DNA of 64,000 nucleotides from Candidatus Pyrohabitans jungbluthii (GCA_002010065.2 MTMD02000008.1:330758-394757); one strand, 5' to 3'. Counted from the first letter of the stretch, positions 34,685 through 43,065 are shown. Program-made: numbers and translations. Notes: generated by a model from the sequence alone, not told the origin.

Positions 34685-34699
34685 TTTCTTATTCTGAAA
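34685..34699 (-). promoter_or_regulatory. TTTC-N7-GAAA box (site 3)
   Basis: On the minus strand TTTCAGAATAAGAAA, then an A-tract and TATA box TTTATATAAT (34667-34677). Promoter of the fourth archaellin gene. Confidence 0.75.
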
Positions 34700-34704
34700 A
34701 TTGG

Positions 34705-35145
34705 CTAGGTGTTAAAGTAATATTCATCCCACACATCCATTTTTACCAGAGCTTTGATGACGTAGCGCCCTGAGGGAAGTGCGGTTATATTTGCTTCAAG
34801 AACCTCATTAGGATCCCACAGGGAATTTTGAAGGTTTGTGCTCCTGTTAACTATCCGCGTGCCCAGAATGTTCACTCTCTCCCCGTTGAGGAAGAGCATC
34901 AAGCTATCTTTAGTGAGTATCGTGCTCCCAGCGTTCAGGATGTAAACCGACGTGTTGTCGCTTCCGGGATAAACATGAATCACCTTTATCTCAGTGTTTA
35001 GCCTCTCTGATATAAGATGGGACTTCTGGGAAATTCCTGTTTTGACCGCCTGAGAAGCTTCGCTAACCACACCTGCCACGCCAGCAGCAATTATGACTGC
35101 AGCGATGAAGAAAATTGCATGCGCTGCCGTGGTACTGAATCCCAT
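34705..35145 (-). CDS. ArlG/ArlF-family archaellum protein, second ArlG-like copy
   Basis: 146 aa beginning MGFSTTAAHAIFFIAAVIIA: a short N-terminal stretch, one transmembrane helix (about 8-28), then a beta-sandwich outer domain with VSVYILNAGSTILTKDSLMLFLNGE. This is the architecture of ArlF/ArlG stator proteins that sit in the pseudo-periplasm and bind the S-layer. ATG 35145 is chosen because it follows the upstream stop immediately and is preceded by GGTGG; the longer ORF to 35205 lies inside the upstream gene. Confidence 0.82.
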   Translation of the reverse strand: MGFSTTAAHAIFFIAAVIIAAGVAGVVSEASQAVKTGISQKSHLISERLNTEIKVIHVYPGSDNTSVYILNAGSTILTKDSLMLFLNGERVNILGTRIVNRSTNLQNSLWDPNEVLEANITALPSGRYVIKALVKMDVWDEYYFNT

Positions 35146-35146
35146 C

Positions 35147-35593
35147 TCAGCTGCCACCTTTAAACCTGTAATAGGGGGTCCAGAGGTTCCTGTTGAGCAC
35201 TGCAACGTAGTTCCAGCCCTGTATAAGGCTGGCTGTGAGGTTTATCTCGATTATCTCATTCAGACCCCACAGCTCGTTTCCGCGTGGGTTTATCACCTCT
35301 ATCGAAGAAGGTTCAACCCACTCCCCGTTTATCCTCACTTTACTCTGGTCGGGGTCCAGAGCCACGCTTCCCACATTTTCCACATAGATGGAGAGGTTAT
35401 TCCCCTCGGTATTCACATGCACCACCTTTATGCCTCCCACAAGCTTCTCCTCAAGCTCTGACTTTTTTGCCAGCGCATTGCTTTCCATGTGGGATACCTG
35501 CTGGTTCAGCACACCCACCAGACTTGCTGCCACCACCACCACGCCTATGAAGAGAATGACCGAGGGCAGGGATTCAGACACTGCTAATCCCAC
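35147..35593 (-). CDS. arlG: ArlG archaellum stator protein
   Basis: 148 aa. N-terminal helix SVILFIGVVVVAASLVGVL (about 11-29), then a beta domain with LSIYVENVGSVALDPDQSKVRINGEWVEP. In other archaea ArlG forms a filament capped by ArlF that links the motor to the S-layer. It starts with GTG at 35593, overlapping the end of arlF by 10 bp, and its stop precedes the ATG of the second ArlG-like gene by 1 bp. Which of the two G-like proteins is the true ArlG is a judgement from order and length. Confidence 0.8.
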   Translation of the reverse strand: MGLAVSESLPSVILFIGVVVVAASLVGVLNQQVSHMESNALAKKSELEEKLVGGIKVVHVNTEGNNLSIYVENVGSVALDPDQSKVRINGEWVEPSSIEVINPRGNELWGLNEIIEINLTASLIQGWNYVAVLNRNLWTPYYRFKGGS

Positions 35594-36270
35594 CCGTAGT
35601 TGTAGTTATCCGCAGGCAGAGTGTGCGCATGAGGCAGAGCCTCACCCACGCGGTATTCATCCCAGACGCCGTTCTTCACAATCACCTTGACGCTGCTCTG
35701 CACACTGCGCTGGGTGGTTATCTCTACCACATCCCCAGGTCTCCAGTAGAAGCTGGGAGAGGTATTCGTAGCCACAAACTTGCCGGTTGCAATGGTTATG
35801 TTGAACCACCCCACTATACCATAAAGCTGATCAGGAGCCGGTGTGGAGGGGTTGTATACCTGGGTGTCGTCCTGGGTTGTTAGAGTTAAGGAGGGGTTTG
35901 CGCTGCTGTCGTGATATGCACCCTTAACCAAGTAGGTCTTGTTAACATAGCTCACCTGGAAGTAGCCTAGGGCGCTCACAGTATACGCATCGCTCTCGAG
36001 CCATGCGCCATCTATAACCAGAGACACATAGTCAGGGTCTAAAGTGGTGCTTCCTGTGTTCTCCACATAGATTAAAGTATTTCCTCCGCTTTCGGTTATA
36101 TTCACTATCTCTATTTTGGTGCTCAGCACCTCCAGGTCTCGCTTTGACTGCTCCTTTATATTCTCGGCAAGCGTGGTCAGGTAGCTCTCGCCAGCGCTTA
36201 AAAGCTCCACCGCTGCAGTTATGCCTGCCATGAAAATTATAAGAAAGGCCGCAGCGGTGGCAAATCCCAA
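35584..36270 (-). CDS. arlF: ArlF archaellum stator protein
   Basis: 228 aa from a TTG at 36270, giving the family-typical MGFATAAAFLIIFMAG start; GGGGGTGG lies a few bases upstream. A GTG at 36288 gives a longer form with extra glycines. One transmembrane helix (about 3-22), then a beta-sandwich outer domain with TLIYVENTGSTTLDPDYVSLVIDG. An insertion of about 80 residues follows, making it longer than usual ArlF (about 140 aa). It is coupled to the arlCDE gene, with which the GTG form would overlap by 4 bp. Confidence 0.8.
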   Translation of the reverse strand: MGFATAAAFLIIFMAGITAAVELLSAGESYLTTLAENIKEQSKRDLEVLSTKIEIVNITESGGNTLIYVENTGSTTLDPDYVSLVIDGAWLESDAYTVSALGYFQVSYVNKTYLVKGAYHDSSANPSLTLTTQDDTQVYNPSTPAPDQLYGIVGWFNITIATGKFVATNTSPSFYWRPGDVVEITTQRSVQSSVKVIVKNGVWDEYRVGEALPHAHTLPADNYNYGWD

Positions 36271-36284
36271 CCCACCACCCCCTA

Positions 36285-37193
36285 TCACACTATGCCCGAC
36301 TCATCGAGCTGGTTTACAACCTCTGAGTAAAGGGTGGGGCTTACATCCATTCCCTGAAGCTTGATTATGAAGAAGAGGGAGATGATGTGCTCTAGGATGG
36401 TGAGTTTTCGATTGCCTCTCGAAGCACGTGTACCGCCGAGGTCGCGGGAATACTTTATTATCTGGTCCCTAACCTCCTTGGTTATCCAGCCAACCTCCTC
36501 ATAGAATAGCAATGTTTTTATCATGCCCTGGTAGCCCACCTTCTTTATAAGAAAGTCCAACCACTTGAAGAGGAGGAGCAGCGAGTTGGGGTCGTTGTTT
36601 ATCCGCGTTAGCCTCACCACTGCACCATCTGGCTTTATATCCACCATCCCCTTTTCCACCATGCGCTCCTCTAGCATCTGCCCTTCAGAAGTAGCCGACA
36701 GCACAGATTTCTTCTCCTTTTTCTCCAGCTCATTACCATTCCCGTTTTCAATCCCGTTGGAATACCCTATAAATGGATTTATCTCATTGGTCACAAGCTC
36801 ATAAACAGAGAGCAGACCTTCCATATTTTTCTCAATCTTTGATATCCTTTCATCAAAACCGCTAACAAGGTTCTCAATCTTTGCCACTGTATCGCTTATC
36901 TCTGAAACCCTTTCCTCGAGCTGGGAAATAGCTTCCTGGGACACAGAAGCGGCTGGGCTAAAGCTCTCCTCCGCCGGTGCCTCCCCGAAGGGCGGAGCAT
37001 CACTTGCTTTATCTTCAGCCTCAGAAAAGAAGGGCGGGAGGTCCTCATCCTCTGCGTCTGTTTTCACCACCTCTCCAAAGGGCGGCACCTCTGATTTTTC
37101 CTCTTCCAGCGCCTTTTCGTTCAGTTCCCCAAGGTCGATCTTCTTATCCTTCAATCCGAGAACCAGCCCAACGCTAAGCAGTTCAAGCATCAA
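36285..37193 (-). CDS. arlCDE: ArlC/D/E fusion, archaellum cytosolic ring protein
   Basis: 302 aa. After an acidic low-complexity N-terminus (about 20-95) comes a coiled-coil ArlC-like part (ISKIEKNMEGLLSVYELVTNEINPFIG, about 115-141). Then, after a linker, the ArlD/E domain: VVRLTRINNDPNSLLLLFKWLDFLIKKVG to YSRDLGG. In Euryarchaeota these proteins form the cytosolic ring that receives signals from CheF/CheY at the motor. Its start overlaps the upstream membrane coiled-coil gene by 11 bp. Confidence 0.9.
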   Translation of the reverse strand: MMLELLSVGLVLGLKDKKIDLGELNEKALEEEKSEVPPFGEVVKTDAEDEDLPPFFSEAEDKASDAPPFGEAPAEESFSPAASVSQEAISQLEERVSEISDTVAKIENLVSGFDERISKIEKNMEGLLSVYELVTNEINPFIGYSNGIENGNGNELEKKEKKSVLSATSEGQMLEERMVEKGMVDIKPDGAVVRLTRINNDPNSLLLLFKWLDFLIKKVGYQGMIKTLLFYEEVGWITKEVRDQIIKYSRDLGGTRASRGNRKLTILEHIISLFFIIKLQGMDVSPTLYSEVVNQLDESGIV

Positions 37194-37797
37194 TTTTTAT
37201 CCCCTCTCTCCTCGTATTTACCTGGTTGACCGGTATATCACGCCTCATTCTGAGAAGTTCCACTTCTTTTCTGGCGGATCTCAACTCTCTCTCCAGCTCT
37301 TTTATCCTTCTTCTCAGGTTTCTTATGTTTATCTCCTTTATTATTCCTAATCTGTACCATTTCTCGATTTCTTTTGCTGCCAAGGTGGGGTTTCTGAGAT
37401 TCTGAACCTTCGATCTTTTAAACCACTCTTCGAGTTCCTTCAAACTGTAGAGCAGCTCCAGGTCTTCACTGGGCAGGTTTATGCCGCGCACCTCCCCCAG
37501 CACAGGCTGCGATATCCTCTTTTTTACAGGTATGGGATCGCTCACATTCATCCTGCCCTTCAGGAGAGCGCCGTAGGTTATCAGAGCAATGGCGGCGAAG
37601 GCTACGTAGAGAATAAACCAAGTCGCCAGGTTACCTTCCTTGTTTACCACAAGATTTACAGGTAGTAGCATTATAAGCATGCCCACTGTCGCTGTCAGTG
37701 ACCAGTATAGACTCCACACCATCTTATTCTTCCTCTTTATATAACTCTCAAGTTCATCCATCAGCACAGCATCTGGCGAGGTCTGGATTATATACAT
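37183..37797 (-). CDS. Membrane coiled-coil protein at head of the arl operon
   Basis: 204 aa of no family I recognise. Two transmembrane helices (about 27-49 and 59-79), then a cytosolic part with ELEEWFKRSKV and a long charged coiled coil (about 155-190) ending basic. It is the first gene behind site 4 and overlaps arlCDE by 11 bp, so it is made together with the motor genes. An anchor or adaptor between the membrane and the ArlCDE ring would fit; that is inference. An ATG at 37761 is an alternative start. Confidence 0.65.
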   Translation of the reverse strand: MYIIQTSPDAVLMDELESYIKRKNKMVWSLYWSLTATVGMLIMLLPVNLVVNKEGNLATWFILYVAFAAIALITYGALLKGRMNVSDPIPVKKRISQPVLGEVRGINLPSEDLELLYSLKELEEWFKRSKVQNLRNPTLAAKEIEKWYRLGIIKEINIRNLRRRIKELERELRSARKEVELLRMRRDIPVNQVNTRREGIKIDA

Positions 37798-37849
37798 CCC
37801 CCCATGTATGTTATAATAACCCCATTTTTCTGTCTATTTAAAGGTTGTT

Positions 37850-37864
37850 TTTCGGAAAATGAAG
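37850..37864 (-). promoter_or_regulatory. TTTC-N7-GAAA-like box (site 4)
   Basis: Minus-strand CTTCATTTTCCGAAA (one mismatch), then AACAAC and TATA-like CTTTAAATAG (37834-37842). Promoter of the membrane coiled-coil - arlCDE - arlF - arlG operon. Confidence 0.65.
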
Positions 37865-37965
37865 CTGGAAGAAAAATAAGCCATATAGTTTTTCGAATCT
37901 TTTTACGTTTTTCGAAACTAAACCTATATCTACCTTAATTGATAATTTTGAAGAAGGTGTTAAAA

Positions 37966-38112
37966 ATGTGGAGCTGTCCTGTTTGCGGATCAACGGAGTT
38001 TGTTCTAACGCCAAATGGGGGTAAAGTGCAGAAGGTACGCTGCGCTACATGCGAACGTACCTTTATACTTGAGGAGCTCCGCCTCCTTGACGGATACAGC
38101 AGAAACTGGTAG
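37966..38112 (+). CDS. 48-aa zinc-ribbon protein
   Basis: Short gene encoding MWSCPVCGSTEFVLTPNGGK followed by a second knuckle CATCERTFIL and an acidic/aromatic tail ending YSRNW. Four cysteines predict one zinc ribbon. AAGGTG lies 8 bases before the ATG, and TATA-like CCTATATC with a half-site CGAAAC lies upstream, so it looks expressed with the motility genes. Convergent with cheD, with a 1-bp gap. Confidence 0.65.
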   Translation: MWSCPVCGSTEFVLTPNGGKVQKVRCATCERTFILEELRLLDGYSRNW

Positions 38113-38113
38113 C

Positions 38114-38596
38114 TCACAGTTCTCTCACGCCTTCCCTCACGGTTCTTACCAAGAGCTTCCCGGAAGAGGTGTCAAATTCCAGGGTTCTCCCAACATTTCC
38201 ACCGGTATCTTCAGCAACTATCCTTATATCTTCTTTTTCAAGGATATTTTTTACAGCGATGACATTTTTTCTTCCTATATAGTCATTTTTTGGTGTAAAA
38301 TAGAACATCTTCGCCCCACCTGCTATCTTTGCAACAATTCTGGATTTTGATGCTCCGAGTTTCAGCATCTTCTCAATTGCCAGAGGAATAGCGGTGTCCA
38401 CATACTTTGCTCTGTTCTCCACTGGTTGGAAATTCCTGCTGCTGGGCAGCATTATATGAGCTAAAGACCCAACCTTGGACGTGGAATCGAAAAGGGCGAC
38501 GCCAACACAGGAACCCAACCCAATACTCACCAGCTTCGCTGGTTTGGTCGCGGCTTTAACGTCGGCGATGTCTACAACAATCACCGGCGGAGACAT
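38114..38596 (-). CDS. cheD: CheD receptor glutamine deamidase
   Basis: 160 aa. The catalytic cysteine C30 is in SIGLGSCVGVALFD and the histidine H47 in GSLAHIMLP; the family's GGAKMF is also present. It deamidates chemoreceptors and interacts with CheC. Last gene of the kinase - cheY - cheA - cheC - cheD operon; it starts 2 bp after the cheC stop. Confidence 0.95.
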   Translation of the reverse strand: MSPPVIVVDIADVKAATKPAKLVSIGLGSCVGVALFDSTSKVGSLAHIMLPSSRNFQPVENRAKYVDTAIPLAIEKMLKLGASKSRIVAKIAGGAKMFYFTPKNDYIGRKNVIAVKNILEKEDIRIVAEDTGGNVGRTLEFDTSSGKLLVRTVREGVREL

Positions 38597-38598
38597 GC

Positions 38599-39222
38599 TC
38601 AGGCACCCATCCCCACCTTCTCCCTGAGAAGGGCGATTATCCTGTCAAGAGACTCCGGATCAGGCATGAGAAAGATTTTCCCTGTTATCTGCTTCTGCTG
38701 GAACATGAACTTGGTTTTGAAAAGTATAACCTCATTCGCTTTTTGCGCCTGCTCGAGCATGATAAAGTCCAGAATGGCGACGCCCATATCAACTGCTAAA
38801 GCAGGAGGCGCGGGCATTATCTTCAATCCCAGAAAGTCTGCAAGTGCATTTGAGAAGTGAGAGGCCATTATGTTGCCCACCTCCTGTAAAACAGACACCT
38901 CCATATCGGAAAGCTCCTCCGATGCAGATGGCATACCTGTGATCTGGGTCACGAGTTCCACCACCGAGGCTATATCAAGGAGAAGCATTATGACACCGCA
39001 TATATCACCCTGAAGCTCCACATACACCCCAGCCACGAGGTCTTCTCCTCCCTCGCTGGCGAGCAGTTCTTCCACAGGCTTTATCTCAAGCGCCGGCACC
39101 TCTATGTCCACCTTAGTATTCGTCAGCTCAGCGAGGGAGTTTGTGGCGTGGCTAGCGCCAATGCTCCCCACCTCGCGCAACATATCCTTCTCAAGCTCGT
39201 TCAACATCACTTGCCCTACCAT
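38599..39222 (-). CDS. cheC: CheC CheY-P phosphatase
   Basis: 207 aa. Two active-site motifs: EVGSIGASHATNSLAEL near residue 17 and EVGNIMASHFSNALADFLG near residue 113; the second keeps the E-x2-N pattern and the first has Ser instead of Asn at the third position. It dephosphorylates CheY and is stimulated by CheD. Starts inside the last codons of cheA (7-bp overlap). Confidence 0.93.
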   Translation of the reverse strand: MVGQVMLNELEKDMLREVGSIGASHATNSLAELTNTKVDIEVPALEIKPVEELLASEGGEDLVAGVYVELQGDICGVIMLLLDIASVVELVTQITGMPSASEELSDMEVSVLQEVGNIMASHFSNALADFLGLKIMPAPPALAVDMGVAILDFIMLEQAQKANEVILFKTKFMFQQKQITGKIFLMPDPESLDRIIALLREKVGMGA

Positions 39223-41105
39223 TCTCCAACCCCCAGAGAAGCTATGTCAAGAATTAGAGACACTCTGCCATCGCCCAATATGGTTGAGCCTGCAAACCCA
39301 CGTACGTCCCTCAGCTTTCCATCCAGGCTCTTTATCACTATCTCCTGCTGTCCTATAAGCCCGTCAACCGCAAGGCCTATGAGGTTGCCTCCCTTCTCCA
39401 CTATCACAACGGGACGATTATGCTTGCTGTTGGTTCCCGAAGATTTTCCTAGAAGGGAGAGAAGGTCATACACCGGCAGAATCCTGCCCCTAAGCTGAAT
39501 AACCTCCTGTCCCATTACAGTACTTATATCCTCCGCCTTCACATTCAGAATCTCATTCACGTTGTTCAATGGAATGGCGTATATCTTCCCGCCAGCGGAG
39601 ATGAGCAACGCCTTTGTTATCGCAAGCGTTAGAGGCAGCTTGAGCACAAACCGTGTGCCCTTATCCACCTCAGATTCAAGCTCAACGGTCCCACCGAGGG
39701 AGAGTATCTTGTTTCTCACCACGTCAAGCCCAACGCCTCTACCTGAGATGTCGGTTACCTTATCCGCAGAGCTGAAGCCAGGGGTAAATATAAGCATCTT
39801 TGCTTCGTCGTCGGACATCTTTGCTGCTTCACTTTCGCTTATTAACCCCTTCTCGACGGCGATTCTCTTTATTTTCTCTGGGTCGATTCCTCTGCCGTCG
39901 TCCTCGACGATTATCTCAACGTGGTCCTTAACCCTCCTTGCCTTAAGTAGTATCCTTCCCTTCTCATCCTTTCCCTTTCTAACCCTCTCCTCCGGTGCCT
40001 CTATGCCATGGTCTATGCAGTTCCTGAGGAGGTGTACCAGAGGGTCACCTATCTCATCTAGCACCGTCCTGTCAAGCTCTATGTCCTTACCCTCAATCAC
40101 AAACTCAACAAGCTTTCCCTCCTTCTTGGCGAGATCTCTGACCATCCTCGGGAACCTGTCAAAGACATACCTCACCTCCACCATTCGCATCTCCTGTACC
40201 TCTTCCTGTAGGCTTGTGGTGAGTTTGTCAATGTAGGCAAGAGTTTCGTTGAGTTCGTCAATCGCATACTTGTTTTTAATTTGGAAGAGCCGGCTCTTGC
40301 TTATCACAAGCTCCCCAACGAGGTTCATCAGAGAATCTAGGCGCTCTATTGACACGCGCACCGTTTGCACGCTCTTTATATCTCCCACTTTTTTAGCCTT
40401 GCCCTCTTTTGCAGGTGACGCTTCACCTGAGTAAATCTCTACCCTGCTCACCTCGCTCACTTTTTTAAGCCTTGCCCTTATTTCCTCCTCGCTTGCGTTG
40501 GTTTTCAGAAATATTGAGAAGCTGCGGTCGAAGTTGCCGTCCTCCAGCTTCTCCTCGTCGGGGATGCATTTTACAATCTCTCCCAGCTCCCTGAGTTCCC
40601 TGAAAGCCATGTAAACCCTTACCGACTTAAGGGTGCAGTCCTCGTCAAGCTGTATATCAATCCTTTTAATCCCCTCCTCCGGCAAGGAGACCTCTACTTT
40701 CCTCCCCGCTGCATCTTTATCACCTTTCCTTTTTATTTGAGTGAATTTGCTCAGCTTCTGGCTAACCTCCTGGGCGTCGATGTTCTCCTCATCGCTCTCT
40801 GAGAGGGAATCCAGCGCCGACTCAAGAATATCCACAGCCTCGAACAGGACGTCTATAACCTCAGAGCTTATCTCCAGTTCTCCATTCCTAACTGCATCGA
40901 GAAGGTTTTCCATATCATGGGTTATCTGTGCCATGCCTTCGTAACCCATCGTAGCGGACATACCCTTAAGGGTATGGGCTGCCCTGAATATCTCTGTGAT
41001 AACCTCCTTATTGCCGGGATTCTTCTCCAGCTCCAGAAGCCCCTGAGTCAGAGAGTTGATGTGTTCCATCGACTCACTTATAAAGACGTCCTTATAGTTC
41101 TCCAT
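39216..41105 (-). CDS. cheA: CheA chemotaxis histidine kinase
   Basis: 629 aa. P1 Hpt domain with phospho-acceptor H44 (AAHTLKGMSATMG); P2-like region (about 150-225); dimerisation P3 (MNLVGELVISKSRL); P4 ATPase with NCIDHGIE, DDGRGID and GRGVGLDVV; P5 CheW-like domain (about 505-629). Soluble kinase acting with CheW and receptors, neither of which is in this window. It phosphorylates CheY and CheB. 24 bp downstream of cheY. Confidence 0.97.
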   Translation of the reverse strand: MENYKDVFISESMEHINSLTQGLLELEKNPGNKEVITEIFRAAHTLKGMSATMGYEGMAQITHDMENLLDAVRNGELEISSEVIDVLFEAVDILESALDSLSESDEENIDAQEVSQKLSKFTQIKRKGDKDAAGRKVEVSLPEEGIKRIDIQLDEDCTLKSVRVYMAFRELRELGEIVKCIPDEEKLEDGNFDRSFSIFLKTNASEEEIRARLKKVSEVSRVEIYSGEASPAKEGKAKKVGDIKSVQTVRVSIERLDSLMNLVGELVISKSRLFQIKNKYAIDELNETLAYIDKLTTSLQEEVQEMRMVEVRYVFDRFPRMVRDLAKKEGKLVEFVIEGKDIELDRTVLDEIGDPLVHLLRNCIDHGIEAPEERVRKGKDEKGRILLKARRVKDHVEIIVEDDGRGIDPEKIKRIAVEKGLISESEAAKMSDDEAKMLIFTPGFSSADKVTDISGRGVGLDVVRNKILSLGGTVELESEVDKGTRFVLKLPLTLAITKALLISAGGKIYAIPLNNVNEILNVKAEDISTVMGQEVIQLRGRILPVYDLLSLLGKSSGTNSKHNRPVVIVEKGGNLIGLAVDGLIGQQEIVIKSLDGKLRDVRGFAGSTILGDGRVSLILDIASLGVGEW

Positions 41106-41129
41106 GAACCCCTCCCCTTTGCCTCGAAG

Positions 41130-41486
41130 CTAGCAGAGCTTCTCAATTACCTCGAGCACCTTATTCTCCTTGAAGGGCTTCACAATGAAATCCCTTGCTC
41201 CAGCATCAAGCGCTTCCTTGACCATAGCCTCCTGTCCTAGGGCACTTACCATTACTATCTTCGCCTCCGGGTCAATTGCCATAATCTGCCGCACCGCCTC
41301 TATTCCATTCACTTCCGGCATTATTATGTCCATTGTTACAACGTCTGGCTTGAGCTCCGTATATTTCTTCACGCCTTCTGCGCCGTTCTGGGCCTCCCCA
41401 ACTATTTGATGCCCGTTTTTACCCAGAATGTTCTTCAGCATCATTCTCATAAAGGCAGCATCGTCCACAATCAACACCTTTGCCAT
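41130..41486 (-). CDS. cheY: CheY response regulator
   Basis: 118 aa, single receiver domain: acidic residues DD (8-9), phospho-acceptor D53 (VVTMDIIMPEVNG), VSALG switch and FIVKPF lysine. Its place between a kinase and cheA makes it the CheY that binds the archaellum switch (through CheF). It starts 4 bp after the stop of the PAS kinase gene. Confidence 0.95.
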   Translation of the reverse strand: MAKVLIVDDAAFMRMMLKNILGKNGHQIVGEAQNGAEGVKKYTELKPDVVTMDIIMPEVNGIEAVRQIMAIDPEAKIVMVSALGQEAMVKEALDAGARDFIVKPFKENKVLEVIEKLC

Positions 41487-41490
41487 GTCC

Positions 41491-42690
41491 TCACCTCCTC
41501 CTGTTTACTGGAAGTATGACCTTGCACGTGCACCCTCTGTTGCGCCCCATGCTCTCAATCTTAATACTCCCCCCATGAAACTCTATTATCTTCCTAGCAA
41601 GCGTTAATCCAAGACCTATTCCGGGATACTTCCGTGATGTAGAGGAGTCCTCCTGGTAAAAGGGTTCAAAAATCCTCTCTAGGTTCTCCTCTGCTATACC
41701 TACGCCCGTGTCCTCCACCGCTATCTCCACCATCCCATTCCTTACATGTGTGCTCACTCTGACCAAGCCCCCTCGCTTGTTAAACTTTATGGAGTTGTCA
41801 ATTATTTGCTCAACCGCATAGATTAAATAGGCGGGGTCTACCTCCACCTTTGGCAGGTCTCGAAGCTCCATCTCAACTCTCACACCCCTCTGCATGGCAA
41901 AGGGAAGCTTTTCTTTTACAGCTTTCTGGACCAGAGTGGAGATGTTCTCTCTCCTGAACATAAGTGTCATGACGCCGCGCCGGATCTTGGATAGCTCAAG
42001 CATCCCGTCTATTATCCGGTTCTCACGCATGAGGTTTCTCCTTGCCATTAGCAGGATTCTCTTCCTCTTCTCCGTATCCTCCTCTTCTAATGCCAGGTCG
42101 ATGCACCCAAGGGAGATGGTGAGGGGAGTTTTCAGCTCATGGGAAACAATGGCGAGGATGTCACTGGTTACACCTTCAAGGTCTCTCAGCCTCCTGTTGA
42201 CACTCAAAAGCCTAGAATACGATCTTTCAAGTTCCGACTTAAGCCTCCGTATTACCCCTGAAAAGTCGGCTATCGCCACTAGAACCCTTCTGACATTTCC
42301 TCCTGAATCTCTGATCGGATAAAAAGTAAACTGATACGGCCCCGGAATGCCAGTGCATGGTTGCTTATCAATTATGTTGAGAGGCTCACCTGAGGCAAAG
42401 GTCTGGAGAACCGGACAGGAATGCGCAGAGAATACGCAGTTGAATATCACCCTGCAAGAGGAGCAAACCAGTTTGTCCATGGGCATGTGCACAAGCTTTG
42501 CGAACTCATCGTTGCATGAGCATACCCTCAGCCTGCTGTCTATCTCAACTATAGCGATTCCTACTACCCCTCCCCTATCCACAAGGGCAGTCCTGAGTTT
42601 GGCGTTCTTGCGGCTATCTAAGGCTGCGTGTGCAGATACCCCAAAATACTTGGCAACTGAGGTGTAATCCCCCCTTCCCATGTCTATCAT
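41491..42690 (-). CDS. Cys-rich PAS histidine kinase heading the che operon
   Basis: 399 aa, no transmembrane segment. The PAS-like N-terminal part (about 35-145) holds a cysteine cluster: CSC at 57-59, then CSSC at 76-79, C85 and C92. This is suggestive of a metal, Fe-S or redox sensor. A coiled linker is followed by HisKA (SHELKTPLT, H184) and HATPase_c (EQIIDNSIKFN, DTGVGI, GIGLGLTLA). Start uncertain among TTG 42699, ATG 42690 and ATG 42681: GGAGAG precedes the last by 10 bases. First gene behind site 5, so it is co-expressed with cheY-cheA-cheC-cheD. Confidence 0.85.
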   Translation of the reverse strand: MIDMGRGDYTSVAKYFGVSAHAALDSRKNAKLRTALVDRGGVVGIAIVEIDSRLRVCSCNDEFAKLVHMPMDKLVCSSCRVIFNCVFSAHSCPVLQTFASGEPLNIIDKQPCTGIPGPYQFTFYPIRDSGGNVRRVLVAIADFSGVIRRLKSELERSYSRLLSVNRRLRDLEGVTSDILAIVSHELKTPLTISLGCIDLALEEEDTEKRKRILLMARRNLMRENRIIDGMLELSKIRRGVMTLMFRRENISTLVQKAVKEKLPFAMQRGVRVEMELRDLPKVEVDPAYLIYAVEQIIDNSIKFNKRGGLVRVSTHVRNGMVEIAVEDTGVGIAEENLERIFEPFYQEDSSTSRKYPGIGLGLTLARKIIEFHGGSIKIESMGRNRGCTCKVILPVNRRR

Positions 42691-42733
42691 TCTCTCCAAA
42701 TTTAAAGAGAGGTGAAGGTTAATAAAGGTTATT

Positions 42734-42748
42734 TTTCAGGACTCAAAA
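42734..42748 (-). promoter_or_regulatory. TTTC-N7-GAAA-like box (site 5)
   Basis: Minus strand TTTTGAGTCCTGAAA, then AATAACC and TATA-like TTTATTAA (42719-42727). Promoter of the kinase - cheY - cheA - cheC - cheD operon. Confidence 0.65.
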
Positions 42749-42782
42749 CAGAAAAAAGAAGAGAATGGAGATACCCCTCTGC

Positions 42783-42890
42783 TCACTGTGGCCCATGAGT
42801 CTGCTCTTCCAACTCATAGGTGATGCTCTGGCCTCTTGTGCTATAATAGACGATCTTATCCCCCACTATCTCAAAGGCATCGTATCGCAT
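42783..42890 (-). CDS. 35-aa small protein with regulated promoter
   Basis: ORF MRYDAFEIVGDKIVYYSTRG plus a short acidic tail ending THGPQ. It is preceded by GGGGGGTAAGAGG as a possible SD and by TATA-like CTTTATTTAAAG and site 6 at ideal distances. The larger plus-strand ORF over the same bases (42765-42992) lacks such signals. No family recognised; possibly a small regulator of the neighbouring kinase operon. Confidence 0.5.
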   Translation of the reverse strand: MRYDAFEIVGDKIVYYSTRGQSITYELEEQTHGPQ

Positions 42891-42939
42891 CCTCTTACCC
42901 CCCAACACTTGTTTTTCAGGTCTTTAAATAAAGTTTATT

Positions 42940-42954
42940 TTTCGGATCTTGAAC
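42940..42954 (-). promoter_or_regulatory. TTTC-N7-GAAA-like box (site 6)
   Basis: Minus strand GTTCAAGATCCGAAA, then AATAAAC and TATA-like TTTATTTAAAG (42923-42932). Upstream of the 35-aa ORF. Confidence 0.55.
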
Positions 42955-42971
42955 AACGGGTATTATCACAG

Positions 42972-42986
42972 TTTCGGCTACCGAAA
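42972..42986 (+). promoter_or_regulatory. TTTC-N7-GAAA box (site 7)
   Basis: TTTCGGCTACCGAAA, the most symmetrical arm pair (TTTCGG/CCGAAA), then TATA box TAATATATATAG at 42995-43005. Promoter of the receiver-kinase pair at 43066. Confidence 0.7.
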
Positions 42987-43065
42987 AGTTAAGTTAATAT
43001 ATATAGTTTAAATATTCCTTAGTGATATATACTGTTGAAAAATCCATAGTTCGGAGGATTAAAAT

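Noticed and set aside
42765..42992. 75-aa plus-strand ORF
   Set aside because: No SD or promoter; it is antisense to a better-supported minus-strand small ORF and runs through two regulatory boxes.
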